Source: DATBMA01 sp036555105
GTDB lineage: Bacteria; Actinomycetota; Acidimicrobiia; Spongiisociales; ZC4RG35
Direction of reading: 5' to 3'
NCBI GenBank assembly: GCA_036555105.1
Contig: DATBMA010000041.1
Span: 1 to 49,939 of the forward strand
DNA: 49,939 nucleotides
Part shown: piece after piece, positions 17,125 to 24,816 of the stretch
Layout: each line of letters starts with the position of its first letter
Numbering within the stretch: position 1 is the first letter of the stretch
Made by a program: the position numbers and the translations under genes
The notes under the pieces: generated by a model
Databases searched by the model: none
Told to the model about the DNA's origin: nothing
What the model saw: the letters and a program-made list of their open reading frames with translations, nothing else

Positions 17125-17869
17125 AAGGGACGCACCCCGCCCCGCCCTCGCCTGGCAACGGGCCCCGATCACCAGGATCTCCAACGAGACCTATCGGGTC
17201 AGGTCCTACCGGTTCGGGCTCGATGATTGGCGCCCATTTCGGCCCGGCCAGCACGTCGACGTGAGGCTCACTGCGCCCGACGGGTATCAGGCTCTTCGCA
17301 GCTACTCGATCGCCTCACCGCCCGAGGAGAGCGGCTCCCTCGATCTGACCATCGAGCAGGTGCCGGACGGCGAGGTCTCCAGCTGGTTCCACCAGGTCGC
17401 CCAGGTGGGAGACGAGGTGGAGCTGAGAGGCCCGATCGGAGGGCCGTTCACCTGGACCGTGGACGAGGGGGGCCCCGTCCTCCTGGTCGGGGGAGGTTCC
17501 GGCGTGGTCCCGCTCATGTCGATGCTGAGGCACATACGCGCACGCGGCGGCGGCCCGCCCGCCCTGCTGCTCTTCAGCTCGCGAACGCTCGCCGACATCA
17601 TCTACCGGGATGAGCTCACCGATCTCGCCTCGGTCCCGAAGGTCCAAGTCGTGCACACCCTCACCCGCGAGACGCCGGCGGGTTGGGAGGGTTATACGAG
17701 GCGGGTAGATGCCGCCATGCTCGGTGAGATGACCGACCGGGTCGGGTCGCCGGTGATGGCATTCATCTGCGGCCCCACCGCCTTCGTCGAGACGGTGGCG
17801 GTGGGACTCGTGGGGACCGGATTGGACCCCGGCCGCATCCGGACCGAGCGCTTCGGTCCCTCGGGTTGA
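17117..17869 (+). CDS. FAD/NAD(P)-binding oxidoreductase (ferredoxin-NADP reductase family)
   Basis: The 250-residue product has 'RPGQHVDVRL' and 'RSYSIASPP', which bind FAD in the FNR barrel. 'LLVGGGSGVVPLMSMLRH' binds the pyridine nucleotide, and the C-terminal 'FICGPTAFVETV' is typical of the family. There is no C-terminal [2Fe-2S] domain, unlike Vanillate-O-demethylase-type or CDP-6-deoxy reductases, so electrons probably pass directly or through a small carrier to the molybdoenzyme. The GTG start at 17117 overlaps the molybdoenzyme stop by 8 bases, implying a fixed pair. Confidence 0.86.
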   Translation: MTERDAPRPALAWQRAPITRISNETYRVRSYRFGLDDWRPFRPGQHVDVRLTAPDGYQALRSYSIASPPEESGSLDLTIEQVPDGEVSSWFHQVAQVGDEVELRGPIGGPFTWTVDEGGPVLLVGGGSGVVPLMSMLRHIRARGGGPPALLLFSSRTLADIIYRDELTDLASVPKVQVVHTLTRETPAGWEGYTRRVDAAMLGEMTDRVGSPVMAFICGPTAFVETVAVGLVGTGLDPGRIRTERFGPSG

Positions 17870-17882
17870 AGGAAGGAGCACC

Positions 17883-18101
17883 ATGTACCCCGACTCATAC
17901 GACCCCATGCCGATGGCAAGCATCCGTTGTCCTCGCTGCGGCGTCGGTCTCGACATCCGCTTCCTCGAAGGGGCAGAACCGGAAGCTGCCTATGCCGGGG
18001 TGTGCACCACCCCGCTGCCGGGCGCGGGCCGGTGCGGGACCGTCTTGCAGCTGCGGGTCACGGCCCACGTGTTCACCGCCCTCGGGGAGAGCGGTCGTTG
18101 A
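17883..18101 (+). CDS. Small zinc-ribbon protein
   Basis: The 72-residue product has C-P-R-C near residue 16 and later Cys residues in 'GVCTTPLPGAGRCG', a plausible four-Cys zinc ribbon. A strong ribosome-binding site (AGGAAGGAG) precedes the ATG by 5 bases. Small zinc-ribbon proteins (DUF6510-like) accompany YedY-like/reductase pairs in other actinobacteria. I cannot confirm that this is the same family. Its stop overlaps the TTG of the next gene. Confidence 0.65.
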   Translation: MYPDSYDPMPMASIRCPRCGVGLDIRFLEGAEPEAAYAGVCTTPLPGAGRCGTVLQLRVTAHVFTALGESGR

Positions 18102-19186
18102 AGTCGGGTCCGGCCGTCGTGGCCACGCTGCTGATCGCGGCCTGCGCACCGACCGGCACGGGTTCCACGACCACCGCGGCGACGCCAGGCAACAGCACGA
18201 CATCGGCGGCGCCGGTGACTACCTCCTCCGCCGCCTCCGCCCCTACGACCGACGCCATCCCGACCGGGCCGGGCCTGCTGGCCGCCGGCCTCGATGACGC
18301 GCCGCTGGCGGTGCCGGCCGAAGACGGCGGTGCCTTCAGCCCCTCCTACTTGATCCCGGTCGGCCTCGTCGACGACGACCGGACCTATCTGGCGATCATG
18401 GGCTACGACGACGACCCTGCCCAGCGCGGCATGACCCTGTGGGTCGAGGAAGGTGGCACCTGGTCGAAGCTGCCCGAGCCTCTGTTCACCGACCTGGGCC
18501 TCGGGCTCGAGCCACCCGGCCCGATCGCCACCAGTCTGGTGGAGACAGCCGACGGGTCATGGCTCGCCTTCGGCTGGGGCTCACCGGCCGGAGAGCCCGA
18601 CACCTCCTCGATCTGGGGGGCAACCTCTTTCGACCTCGCCGGGCCATGGGAGGCAATCTCAGACCAGGTGCTGGAGCCCGGCCCCGCCGGGTCCTGGGAC
18701 GACGGCGGGGTCAATTCCCCGTCGGTGATCCGCACCGAAGACGGCTACATGATGCTCTACGACGGGTGGTCAGCCGAGCCGGGCGACCAGGTCGGCCTCG
18801 CCACCTCGAGTGATGGCCTGACCTGGACCCGTGAACCCGAGCCGGTGATGGCTCCGGGAGCGGACGGCGCCTTCGACGCGCGCAGCATCCAGATCCCCAG
18901 GCTGGCCCTCACCCCTGACGGCTGGTTCATGGCGTACATGGGCCTGGAGGCGGACATCCAGCAACCCGGACGCGTTGGCCTCGCTACCAGCCATGACCTG
19001 ACCTCCTGGTCCAAGCTCGGAATCGGGCTGCAACCATCCGATGTCCCATCGGACTTGGGCGTCCACACCATCGCCTTCGACTTCCGCGATGGGGAGCTGT
19101 CGCTGTTGGCGGAGGTGCTGGGCGAGACCCGCTCCGAGGTCTGGAGGGCGACGGCCGCCCCTTCCGATTTGCTCCAGGCAGGCTGA
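18098..19186 (+). CDS. Lipoprotein with five-bladed beta-propeller-like (GH43/GH32-type) fold
   Basis: The 362-residue product starts at TTG 18098, overlapping the previous stop (TTGA). The short signal peptide ends in a lipobox L-I-A-A-C with Cys16, followed by a Thr/Ser/Ala linker to about residue 55, so it is an exported, lipid-anchored protein. The rest holds repeated segments such as 'SPSVIRTEDGYMMLYDGW', 'VGLATSSDGLTWTRE' and 'VGLATSHDLTSWSKL', the pattern of propeller glycosidase-like proteins. Catalytic acids cannot be assigned, so a sugar-binding role is as likely as hydrolysis. Confidence 0.75.
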   Translation: MKSGPAVVATLLIAACAPTGTGSTTTAATPGNSTTSAAPVTTSSAASAPTTDAIPTGPGLLAAGLDDAPLAVPAEDGGAFSPSYLIPVGLVDDDRTYLAIMGYDDDPAQRGMTLWVEEGGTWSKLPEPLFTDLGLGLEPPGPIATSLVETADGSWLAFGWGSPAGEPDTSSIWGATSFDLAGPWEAISDQVLEPGPAGSWDDGGVNSPSVIRTEDGYMMLYDGWSAEPGDQVGLATSSDGLTWTREPEPVMAPGADGAFDARSIQIPRLALTPDGWFMAYMGLEADIQQPGRVGLATSHDLTSWSKLGIGLQPSDVPSDLGVHTIAFDFRDGELSLLAEVLGETRSEVWRATAAPSDLLQAG

Positions 19187-19201
19187 GCCGAAGCCGCTAC
19201 C

Positions 19202-19207
19202 TAGCCT
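19202..19207 (+). promoter_or_regulatory. Candidate -10 box (TAGCCT) of the MttB-like gene
   Basis: TAGCCT lies 9 bases before ATG 19217, identical in sequence to the box before punA. No ribosome-binding site is visible. Confidence 0.35.
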
Positions 19208-19216
19208 TGGGCGCCG

Positions 19217-20722
19217 ATGCGCCCCGGCCTGCAGGTCCTCTCCCCCGCCACGATCGCATCGGTCCTCGACGAGGCCAAGCGCGTGCTGCACGAGGTCGGC
19301 ATGGAGATCCGGGGGCCGGCCATGAAGCAACTTCTGCTCGACCGAGGTTTCGAGGCAAGGGGCGACCGCATCTCGTTCCCGCCCGAAGCCGTTGACCGGG
19401 CGCTGAAAACGGCGCCGCCCTCCTTCATCTTGTATGACCGCGACGGGAACCCACACGCCGACCTTGGAGGCAACCGGGTGCACTTCGTGCCCGGCTCATC
19501 CGGGCTCAACATCGCCGACCATCGGACCGGCGAGGCCCGGGCCGCCACCTCCCGCGACTTCGTCGAATACGTGCGGGTGGCCGACGGGCTGGAGCACGTC
19601 GTCAACCTGGCCACAGCCTTCTCGACCAACGACATCGAAGCCGCGGTGTCGGACGCCTGGCGCCTCTTCATGTGCCTGACCCAGAGCAAGCGCCCGATCG
19701 TGTCCGGCGCATTCACCGAGCATGGGGTCAAGCGAATGGCGGAGATGATGCAGTTGTTCCGCCGAGATCGGGCCGACCTCATCGCCAGGCCGATGGCGAT
19801 CTTCACTGTCACCGCCACCGGCAGCTTTCGCTACGGCGAGGACTCATGTCAGAACCTCATCGATTGCGTGGAGGCCGGGATCCCGGTGGAGATCGTGCCC
19901 GTCACTCTCATGGGCCTGATCGCCCCGGTCACGCTGCTCGGGGCGACCGTCTTCCATACCATCGACGTCCTGGCCGGGATCACGATGGCCCAGACCGTCC
20001 GCCCCGGTGCCCCGGTCTTGTTCGGAGGGGCACCGGCCGCGTTCCATATGCGGGCGGCGTCCTCCCCGATGGCCGCGGTGGAGGCACTCCACCTGGACGT
20101 TGCCTACGTGGCGGTGGCAAAGGCGCTCGGCCTTCCCACCCAGGCCTACATGGGGCTCTCCGATGGCAAGTTCCTCGACGCCCAGGCGGGAGCCGAGACC
20201 TTCGGGTCGGCGCTGTTGGCGGCGCTGGCCGGGGTCAACTCCGTCTCCGGCCCCGGCATGCTCGACTTCGTCCTCACTTTCAGCCTCCCCAAGCTGATCC
20301 TGGACAACGAGCTATGCGGGCAGGCGCTTCACTTCTGCCGGGCCATCACCCCCACCGACGATCTCCCTGTGGGCGGTCTGGTCGAGGAGCTACTGAACGA
20401 GAACCACCTCGTCACCTCCCCTCACACCACCGCCAACTGGCAGACCGAGATGTATCTGACCGGGTCGGTGATCGATCGCGACAATCGGGAGAACTGGGCC
20501 AGGAAGGGGGCCGTGGACCTCGAAGGCAGGGCGGCAGCCGAGGTGGAGAGGCGCCTCGACTCCTATGAGCCGGTGGAGATCGACCCGGCCGTCGCAACCG
20601 AGCTGGAGGCGATCATTCGGGCCGGTCTGGTCGAACAGTCCGAGCTGCCCGAGATACCACCTGCCCCCACCCCGACCAAGGCCGAGCCGGGCCGCCGCAA
20701 CCGCCGCCGGGCCAAGCCCTGA
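19217..20722 (+). CDS. Trimethylamine methyltransferase (MttB) superfamily protein, non-pyrrolysine
   Basis: The 501-residue product is full length for the MttB superfamily ('VLSPATIASVLDEAKRVLHEVGMEI' at the N terminus, 'RDFVEYVRVADGLEHVVNL', 'VTLLGATVFHTIDVLAGITMAQ', 'GAETFGSALLAALAGVNSVSGPGMLDF' in the barrel). There is no in-frame TAG, so it belongs to the large non-Pyl group. Characterised members demethylate glycine betaine, proline betaine or carnitine onto a corrinoid protein. The C terminus ends in an unusual basic tail (GRRNRRRAKP). No corrinoid partner or corrinoid-methyl acceptor gene lies in the window. The methyl donor is unknown. Confidence 0.88.
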   Translation: MRPGLQVLSPATIASVLDEAKRVLHEVGMEIRGPAMKQLLLDRGFEARGDRISFPPEAVDRALKTAPPSFILYDRDGNPHADLGGNRVHFVPGSSGLNIADHRTGEARAATSRDFVEYVRVADGLEHVVNLATAFSTNDIEAAVSDAWRLFMCLTQSKRPIVSGAFTEHGVKRMAEMMQLFRRDRADLIARPMAIFTVTATGSFRYGEDSCQNLIDCVEAGIPVEIVPVTLMGLIAPVTLLGATVFHTIDVLAGITMAQTVRPGAPVLFGGAPAAFHMRAASSPMAAVEALHLDVAYVAVAKALGLPTQAYMGLSDGKFLDAQAGAETFGSALLAALAGVNSVSGPGMLDFVLTFSLPKLILDNELCGQALHFCRAITPTDDLPVGGLVEELLNENHLVTSPHTTANWQTEMYLTGSVIDRDNRENWARKGAVDLEGRAAAEVERRLDSYEPVEIDPAVATELEAIIRAGLVEQSELPEIPPAPTPTKAEPGRRNRRRAKP

Positions 20723-20740
20723 AGCAGGAGGTGTGCCGGC

Positions 20741-20865
20741 GGTCTCGGCGGCCCGAAAGTCCCGAAAGTCTCGAAGGTCTTGGAAGTCTCGGAGGAACGG
20801 AAGTCTGGGTGGACTCGGCAGGCTCGGCTGGCCTTGGCGCTCTCGGCAGTCTCGGGCGCCGGCGA
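20741..20865. repeat. Degenerate 9-base tandem repeat array
   Basis: About a dozen units of roughly nine bases follow one another: CCCGAAAGT twice, then CTCGAAGGT, CTTGGAAGT, CTCGGAGGA, ACGGAAGT, CTGGGTGGA, CTCGGCAGG, CTCGGCTGG and further variants. The array fills most of the gap between the MttB-like gene and the terminator. It has no spacers and is not a CRISPR. No gene that I believe reads through it. Confidence 0.7.
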
Positions 20866-20911
20866 ACTTCGAGACGGTGCGACCGTCAAGTGCCACTTAG
20901 CAACCAGGCCA

Positions 20912-20949
20912 CGCCCCGAGGCCGAAATCCCTGCCTGGGGGCGGTTTTT
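20912..20949 (+). terminator. Rho-independent terminator after the MttB-like gene
   Basis: The arms CGCCCCGAGGC (20912-20922) and GCCTGGGGGCG (20933-20943) pair with one mismatch across a 10-base loop and are followed by GTTTTT. It separates the MttB-like gene from the importer/hydrolase operon. Confidence 0.75.
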
Positions 20950-20975
20950 GCCCCGGCCACCCCGGGAGCGGTGTG

Positions 20976-20981
20976 TAGTGT
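20976..20981 (+). promoter_or_regulatory. Candidate -10 box (TAGTGT) of the importer/hydrolase operon
   Basis: TAGTGT lies downstream of the terminator and 9 bases before the TTG at 20991. No clear -35 is present and there is no ribosome-binding site. Confidence 0.3.
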
Positions 20982-20990
20982 CACTGTTCG

Positions 20991-22325
20991 TTGAGCGGAC
21001 CCAGAGAAGCCGGGGCGGGTAACCGGATCCTGCTGAGCGGAGGCTGCGTCTTGAGCCTCGACCGCAGGTTGGGCAACCTTCGGCGCGGCGATCTCCTCAT
21101 CGAGGGCACCACCGTCAAAGAGGTGGGAGAGACGGTCTCCGCTCGGGGGGCCGAGGTCATCGACGCCGCCGATTGCATCGTCATGCCCGGCTTCGTCGAT
21201 TGCCACCGCCACCTGTGGGAGACCCTCTTCCGCAATCTCGACGAGCCAAAAGGCTTCGACCGACAGCATGACAACCTGGAGGCGGACGACCTATATGCAG
21301 CCACATTGATCGGCCTGCTCGGCGCGGCCGAGGCCGGGATCACGTCGGTGGTCGACTGGTCGGGGCTGTCACTGACAGGCGTGCGGGCCGAGGCCGTGCT
21401 GCAAGCACACATCGATGCCAGGCTCCGCTCGGTGCTCGCCCTTGCCCAAGATCCACGCATGGCAGCCGGCTGGGGCGACCTCTTCCACACACTCTCCGAC
21501 CGGGCCAGGGGCGAGGGCTCGAATGCCCGGCTTGCCTTCGGACCCCCGGAGCCCCAGGCGGGGACTCTGGACGAGACCGCCGATGAATGGGCTCTGGCGC
21601 GGCAGCTGGGGGCCCATGTTCATACCCATGCCGCTTCGGGCGAGAGCCAGGCGGCTGTCGAGGCGCTTGGCGCCCGCGGGCTGCTCGGTGCCGACGTCAC
21701 TCTTGCAGGCTGCACCGGTGTCGACGACGAGGGGCTGGCAGCCATCGGCTCGGCCGGGGCCAATGTGGCGATCACCCCGGCAAGCGACATGGCGGTCGGG
21801 GCGGGTTTCCCGCCTCTGCAGAAGCTGATCGATCGGGGCATCCGCCCAGGCCTCGGAATCGAGTCGGAAAGATCGGCCTCCGGAGACATGTTTGCCCAGA
21901 TGCGGGCGACCATCTCGATGCAGCACGCCCGTTTCTTCGACCTCAAGCTGGCAGGCAAGGCCGGACTCCCCAACCTGCTCACCACTCGGGACGTGATCCG
22001 CTACGCCACGGTCGACGGGGCGAGGGCGGCCGGTCTGGGGTCGGGGGTCGGATCTCTGCATCCGGGCAACCAGGCCGACCTGATAGTCCTTCGGGCCGAC
22101 CGGCCCAACATCTTCCCCGTGAATGATCCGATCGGAGCGGTGGTGTGGGGGATGGACACCTCCAACGTCGATTGGGTGTTCGTTGCCGGGCGCGCCATCA
22201 AACGGGCGGGCGAGCTGCAATCCGACACCGCCCATGCCCGCGACCTGGCGAGGGCCTCGATGCAGCGCATCGCATCGGGCCCGGATGCAGCGCTGGAGGC
22301 GGAAGAGGTCAGGGTGAGCGCATGA
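20991..22325 (+). CDS. Amidohydrolase superfamily protein 1 (TRZ/ATZ, deaminase-like), altered metal site
   Basis: The 444-residue product has the N-terminal beta-sandwich 'GGCVLSLDRRLGNLRRGDLLIEG', then 'MPGFVDCHRHLWE' with the first metal pair His72/His74, and His211/His213 in 'HVHTHAASGE'. This is the atrazine chlorohydrolase / cytosine and guanine deaminase / SAH deaminase branch. Against its partner at 26399-28855, the beta-strand-6 His is Gly240 ('LAGCTG' instead of 'YIHCTT') and the beta-strand-8 Asp is Glu291. Activity may therefore be altered or lost. The ATG of permease 1 overlaps its stop. Substrate unknown; a ring N-compound is the family expectation. Confidence 0.85.
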   Translation: MSGPREAGAGNRILLSGGCVLSLDRRLGNLRRGDLLIEGTTVKEVGETVSARGAEVIDAADCIVMPGFVDCHRHLWETLFRNLDEPKGFDRQHDNLEADDLYAATLIGLLGAAEAGITSVVDWSGLSLTGVRAEAVLQAHIDARLRSVLALAQDPRMAAGWGDLFHTLSDRARGEGSNARLAFGPPEPQAGTLDETADEWALARQLGAHVHTHAASGESQAAVEALGARGLLGADVTLAGCTGVDDEGLAAIGSAGANVAITPASDMAVGAGFPPLQKLIDRGIRPGLGIESERSASGDMFAQMRATISMQHARFFDLKLAGKAGLPNLLTTRDVIRYATVDGARAAGLGSGVGSLHPGNQADLIVLRADRPNIFPVNDPIGAVVWGMDTSNVDWVFVAGRAIKRAGELQSDTAHARDLARASMQRIASGPDAALEAEEVRVSA

Positions 22326-23374
22326 CGACGAGCAAACCTCCCTCGGCCGCCGTCACCTCTCTAGTAATCGCATCCCGCTATTTGCCCGTCTATGCGGCGC
22401 TCATCCTCCTGGTCGTGGTAGCCGCTGTCTGGGTGCCTGCCGCCCTCAGCAGTGTGAGCTTCAGCGCCATCGCCCCCTACGGCGCCCTCCTGGCGATCAC
22501 CGCCCTCGGACAGATGCTGGTGGTGATGACCGGAGGCATCGACCTCAGCACACCAGGCACCTTCTCACTGGCGGCAATGATCATGGTGGGGGTTGGGGCC
22601 AGGACCGACGACAACATCGGCATCGCCTTCGTCACAGCGCTCGCTGCCGCCGCGGTGGTCGGGCTTGTCAACGGGATCCTCATTGGCGGGCTCAAACTCA
22701 ATCCCTTGATCGTCACACTGGCAGTTGGCCAGGTCACCATCGGGCTGGTGACCCGCTACGGCCGTAGCTTTCCGGTGTCGCAGCCTGTCCCCGACGCCTG
22801 GATCAAGCTCACCAGCACCCGGATCCTGGGTATCAGTCCGGTGCTGTGGGCGGGGGCGATCCTCACTGTTTTCCTGATCGTGGTTTTTCGCTACACAACG
22901 CTCGGGCGCCGCTTTCAGGCGGTCGGTGCCAACCCGATTGCGGCAGGAGTCGCCGGGCTGCGCGTGAGCGTCAGTCAGATCTCGGCCTACGTCGGAGCCG
23001 CAATGCTCTATGCAATCGCGGGACTCGCCCTGGCCGGCCTGCTCCGAGCACCTGGGGTGGCCTCCGGTACCAATTACCTGCTGGCGCCGATCGCGGCCGT
23101 CGTGATTGGAGGGGCATCGCTGACCGGTGGCCTCGCCAGCCCCCTTTCCACCTTTGCCGCTGCCATCTTCCTGACCGGCCTCACCCAGGTGATGAAGACC
23201 ATGGGGCTCCCCACCTCGCTGCAGTTCGTGGTGTTCGGCCTCGTCATCATTGGCGGCATGCTGGTTTCGGGCGACCGGATCATCAAGGGCGTGGAACAGG
23301 TGTTCCGCGAACGACGAGGATCGGGAAGCGCGAAGGGCACAAAGCCCGAGCTCCTGTCAGAAGGGAGCGGCTGA
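22322..23374 (+). CDS. ABC transporter permease 1 (RbsC/BPD_transp_2 family)
   Basis: The 350-residue, about ten-helix protein has family motifs 'GQMLVVMTGGIDLSTPGTFSLAAM' and 'GGASLTGGLASPLSTFAAAIFLTGL'. It is one half of an importer channel whose other half is fused to a hydrolase at 26399. Start ATG 22322 overlaps the hydrolase 1 stop (ATGA). The longer upstream frame lies inside the hydrolase gene. Two non-identical permeases per importer occur in nucleoside (NupPQ-type) and autoinducer-2 (LsrCD) systems. Confidence 0.92.
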   Translation: MTTSKPPSAAVTSLVIASRYLPVYAALILLVVVAAVWVPAALSSVSFSAIAPYGALLAITALGQMLVVMTGGIDLSTPGTFSLAAMIMVGVGARTDDNIGIAFVTALAAAAVVGLVNGILIGGLKLNPLIVTLAVGQVTIGLVTRYGRSFPVSQPVPDAWIKLTSTRILGISPVLWAGAILTVFLIVVFRYTTLGRRFQAVGANPIAAGVAGLRVSVSQISAYVGAAMLYAIAGLALAGLLRAPGVASGTNYLLAPIAAVVIGGASLTGGLASPLSTFAAAIFLTGLTQVMKTMGLPTSLQFVVFGLVIIGGMLVSGDRIIKGVEQVFRERRGSGSAKGTKPELLSEGSG

Positions 23375-23383
23375 GAAGTAGGA

Positions 23384-23397
23384 CCGACGACCGTCGG
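23384..23397. repeat. Perfect inverted repeat before the binding-protein gene
   Basis: CCGACG (23384-23389) and CGTCGG (23392-23397) are separated by two bases in the only sizeable gap (62 bases) inside the operon. A short RNA hairpin here could stabilise or segment the message at the binding-protein gene. Confidence 0.5.
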
Positions 23398-23436
23398 CTG
23401 ACACACAGGGCCCCACCGAGCCCATGGAGGAGGACA

Positions 23437-24816
23437 ATGAGCAAGTACAAGATACCGAGCCTGGTGGCGGCGCTGGCTCTGGTTCTGGGCGCATGTGCAA
23501 CCGCGACCACTCTGCCGGCAGTGACGACCACGGCAGCCCCGGGAACGACGGCCGCCGCCCCGAGCACGACGGCGGCACCGTCCACTACTGCGGCACCAGG
23601 GACTACGGCAGCGGCCAATCCCCTTGCTGACTACGGGGAGGATCCGACCGCAGCCGACCTGGGCTTGGTCGAGAAGGCGCTCGGCCCAGTGGATCCGTCT
23701 GACGAGGCAAGCTGGAACATCATCCTGGCCTCGATCGCTCGGGCACAACAGGATGTGGGCCTCATCGACACGGCCAAGGCCCTCGAGTGCTGGTCCCAGC
23801 CGCAATGTGACACCGGCAGCGACGGTGAGTTGGTGATGGGCTACGCCGATGGCGGCGGCAACGACGTCAACGTCTGGCGTTCGGTGAGCCACATGGAAGC
23901 GGTGCTTCAGGCCCTTTCATATCCCGAGATTGGGAGGATCATCTCGACTCACGCCGACTTCTCCACCGACCTGGCGGCCCACGAGGCGACGATCAGCTTC
24001 CTGGTACAGGCAGGGGTCGACTTCATCGTCGGCTATCCGGATGCGGGCGTGGGGCTGCGCAATGTGCTCCTCGCTGCCAAGGAGGCGGGTATCCCATACA
24101 CGTCGTTCTCGGCCGGGTGGGTAGGCCTTCCCGATCAAGAGGGCGCGCTAGTGCCGGGCGAGGACTACCTGACGGTGGTGGGCGAGGACCTGTGTGCTCT
24201 GGGCACCAGCTTCGCCGATGTACTGAACACCGGAATCGGCACCGGCAAAGCGGCGATGCTCGGGGGCACCCCCAACAACGCCCTGTCCTTGGGATGGCAG
24301 CGGTGCACGCAGAGCGAGCTCGCGTCAACGATCGAGTTGGTCAACCCGATGGCCAACGAGAACACGACTGCCGGCGACACATACTGGTATCCGCCGGCGA
24401 TCCCGCCGGTCTTCAACTCACTGCTCACCGCCAACCCCGACATAAACGGATATGCATATGAGTACGCCGACGGCGTCTGGTACGGGCTGCCGACCTACGA
24501 CGAGCTGGGAATCCCGGTCAAGAACCTGACATTGGCGCTCCGCACCGATGAGCAGAACTTGTTCTGCGACTGGGCGCAGAGGGATGAGCCGACGTACAAC
24601 ATCTACTACTCGGCGGGAGGCAACTTCCAGTCACGGGTGAGTGTCACCGCGGCGATCATGAACACCAAGGGAGCAACGATTCCCGGTGAGATCGTGGTGC
24701 CGCATGTGATGCGGGCCGTCACGGAAGCCGACTGCAACGAGGCCCGGCCCAACGCGGCCGTTTCCGGCACCTCGTTGGTGCCAGAAGACATCCTGGCGGC
24801 AATGTTCGCCGGATGA
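23437..24816 (+). CDS. ABC transporter substrate-binding lipoprotein (ribose-type, periplasmic-binding fold)
   Basis: The 459-residue product starts at ATG 23437 after a strong GGAGGAGGA site. The signal peptide ends in lipobox L-G-A-C with Cys20, followed by repeated T-T-A-A-P linker units up to about residue 65. The mature domain has alternating Rossmann-like segments ('DFIVGYPDAGVGLRNVLLAAKEAGIPYTSF', 'TGKAAMLGGTPNNALSLGWQRC', 'NPDINGYAYEYADGVW') expected of type I sugar/nucleoside binding proteins. Its position between permease 1 and the ATPase makes it the receptor of this importer. The ligand is not predictable; several aromatic residues (Trp, Tyr) occur in the domain. Confidence 0.9.
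   Translation: MSKYKIPSLVAALALVLGACATATTLPAVTTTAAPGTTAAAPSTTAAPSTTAAPGTTAAANPLADYGEDPTAADLGLVEKALGPVDPSDEASWNIILASIARAQQDVGLIDTAKALECWSQPQCDTGSDGELVMGYADGGGNDVNVWRSVSHMEAVLQALSYPEIGRIISTHADFSTDLAAHEATISFLVQAGVDFIVGYPDAGVGLRNVLLAAKEAGIPYTSFSAGWVGLPDQEGALVPGEDYLTVVGEDLCALGTSFADVLNTGIGTGKAAMLGGTPNNALSLGWQRCTQSELASTIELVNPMANENTTAGDTYWYPPAIPPVFNSLLTANPDINGYAYEYADGVWYGLPTYDELGIPVKNLTLALRTDEQNLFCDWAQRDEPTYNIYYSAGGNFQSRVSVTAAIMNTKGATIPGEIVVPHVMRAVTEADCNEARPNAAVSGTSLVPEDILAAMFAG

Noticed and set aside
19217..20722. Pyrrolysine codon in the MttB-like gene
   Set aside because: No in-frame TAG occurs, so it is not a Pyl-dependent trimethylamine methyltransferase.
20741..20865. CRISPR-like array
   Set aside because: The units are only 9 bases, contiguous, degenerate and without spacers, and no cas genes are nearby.
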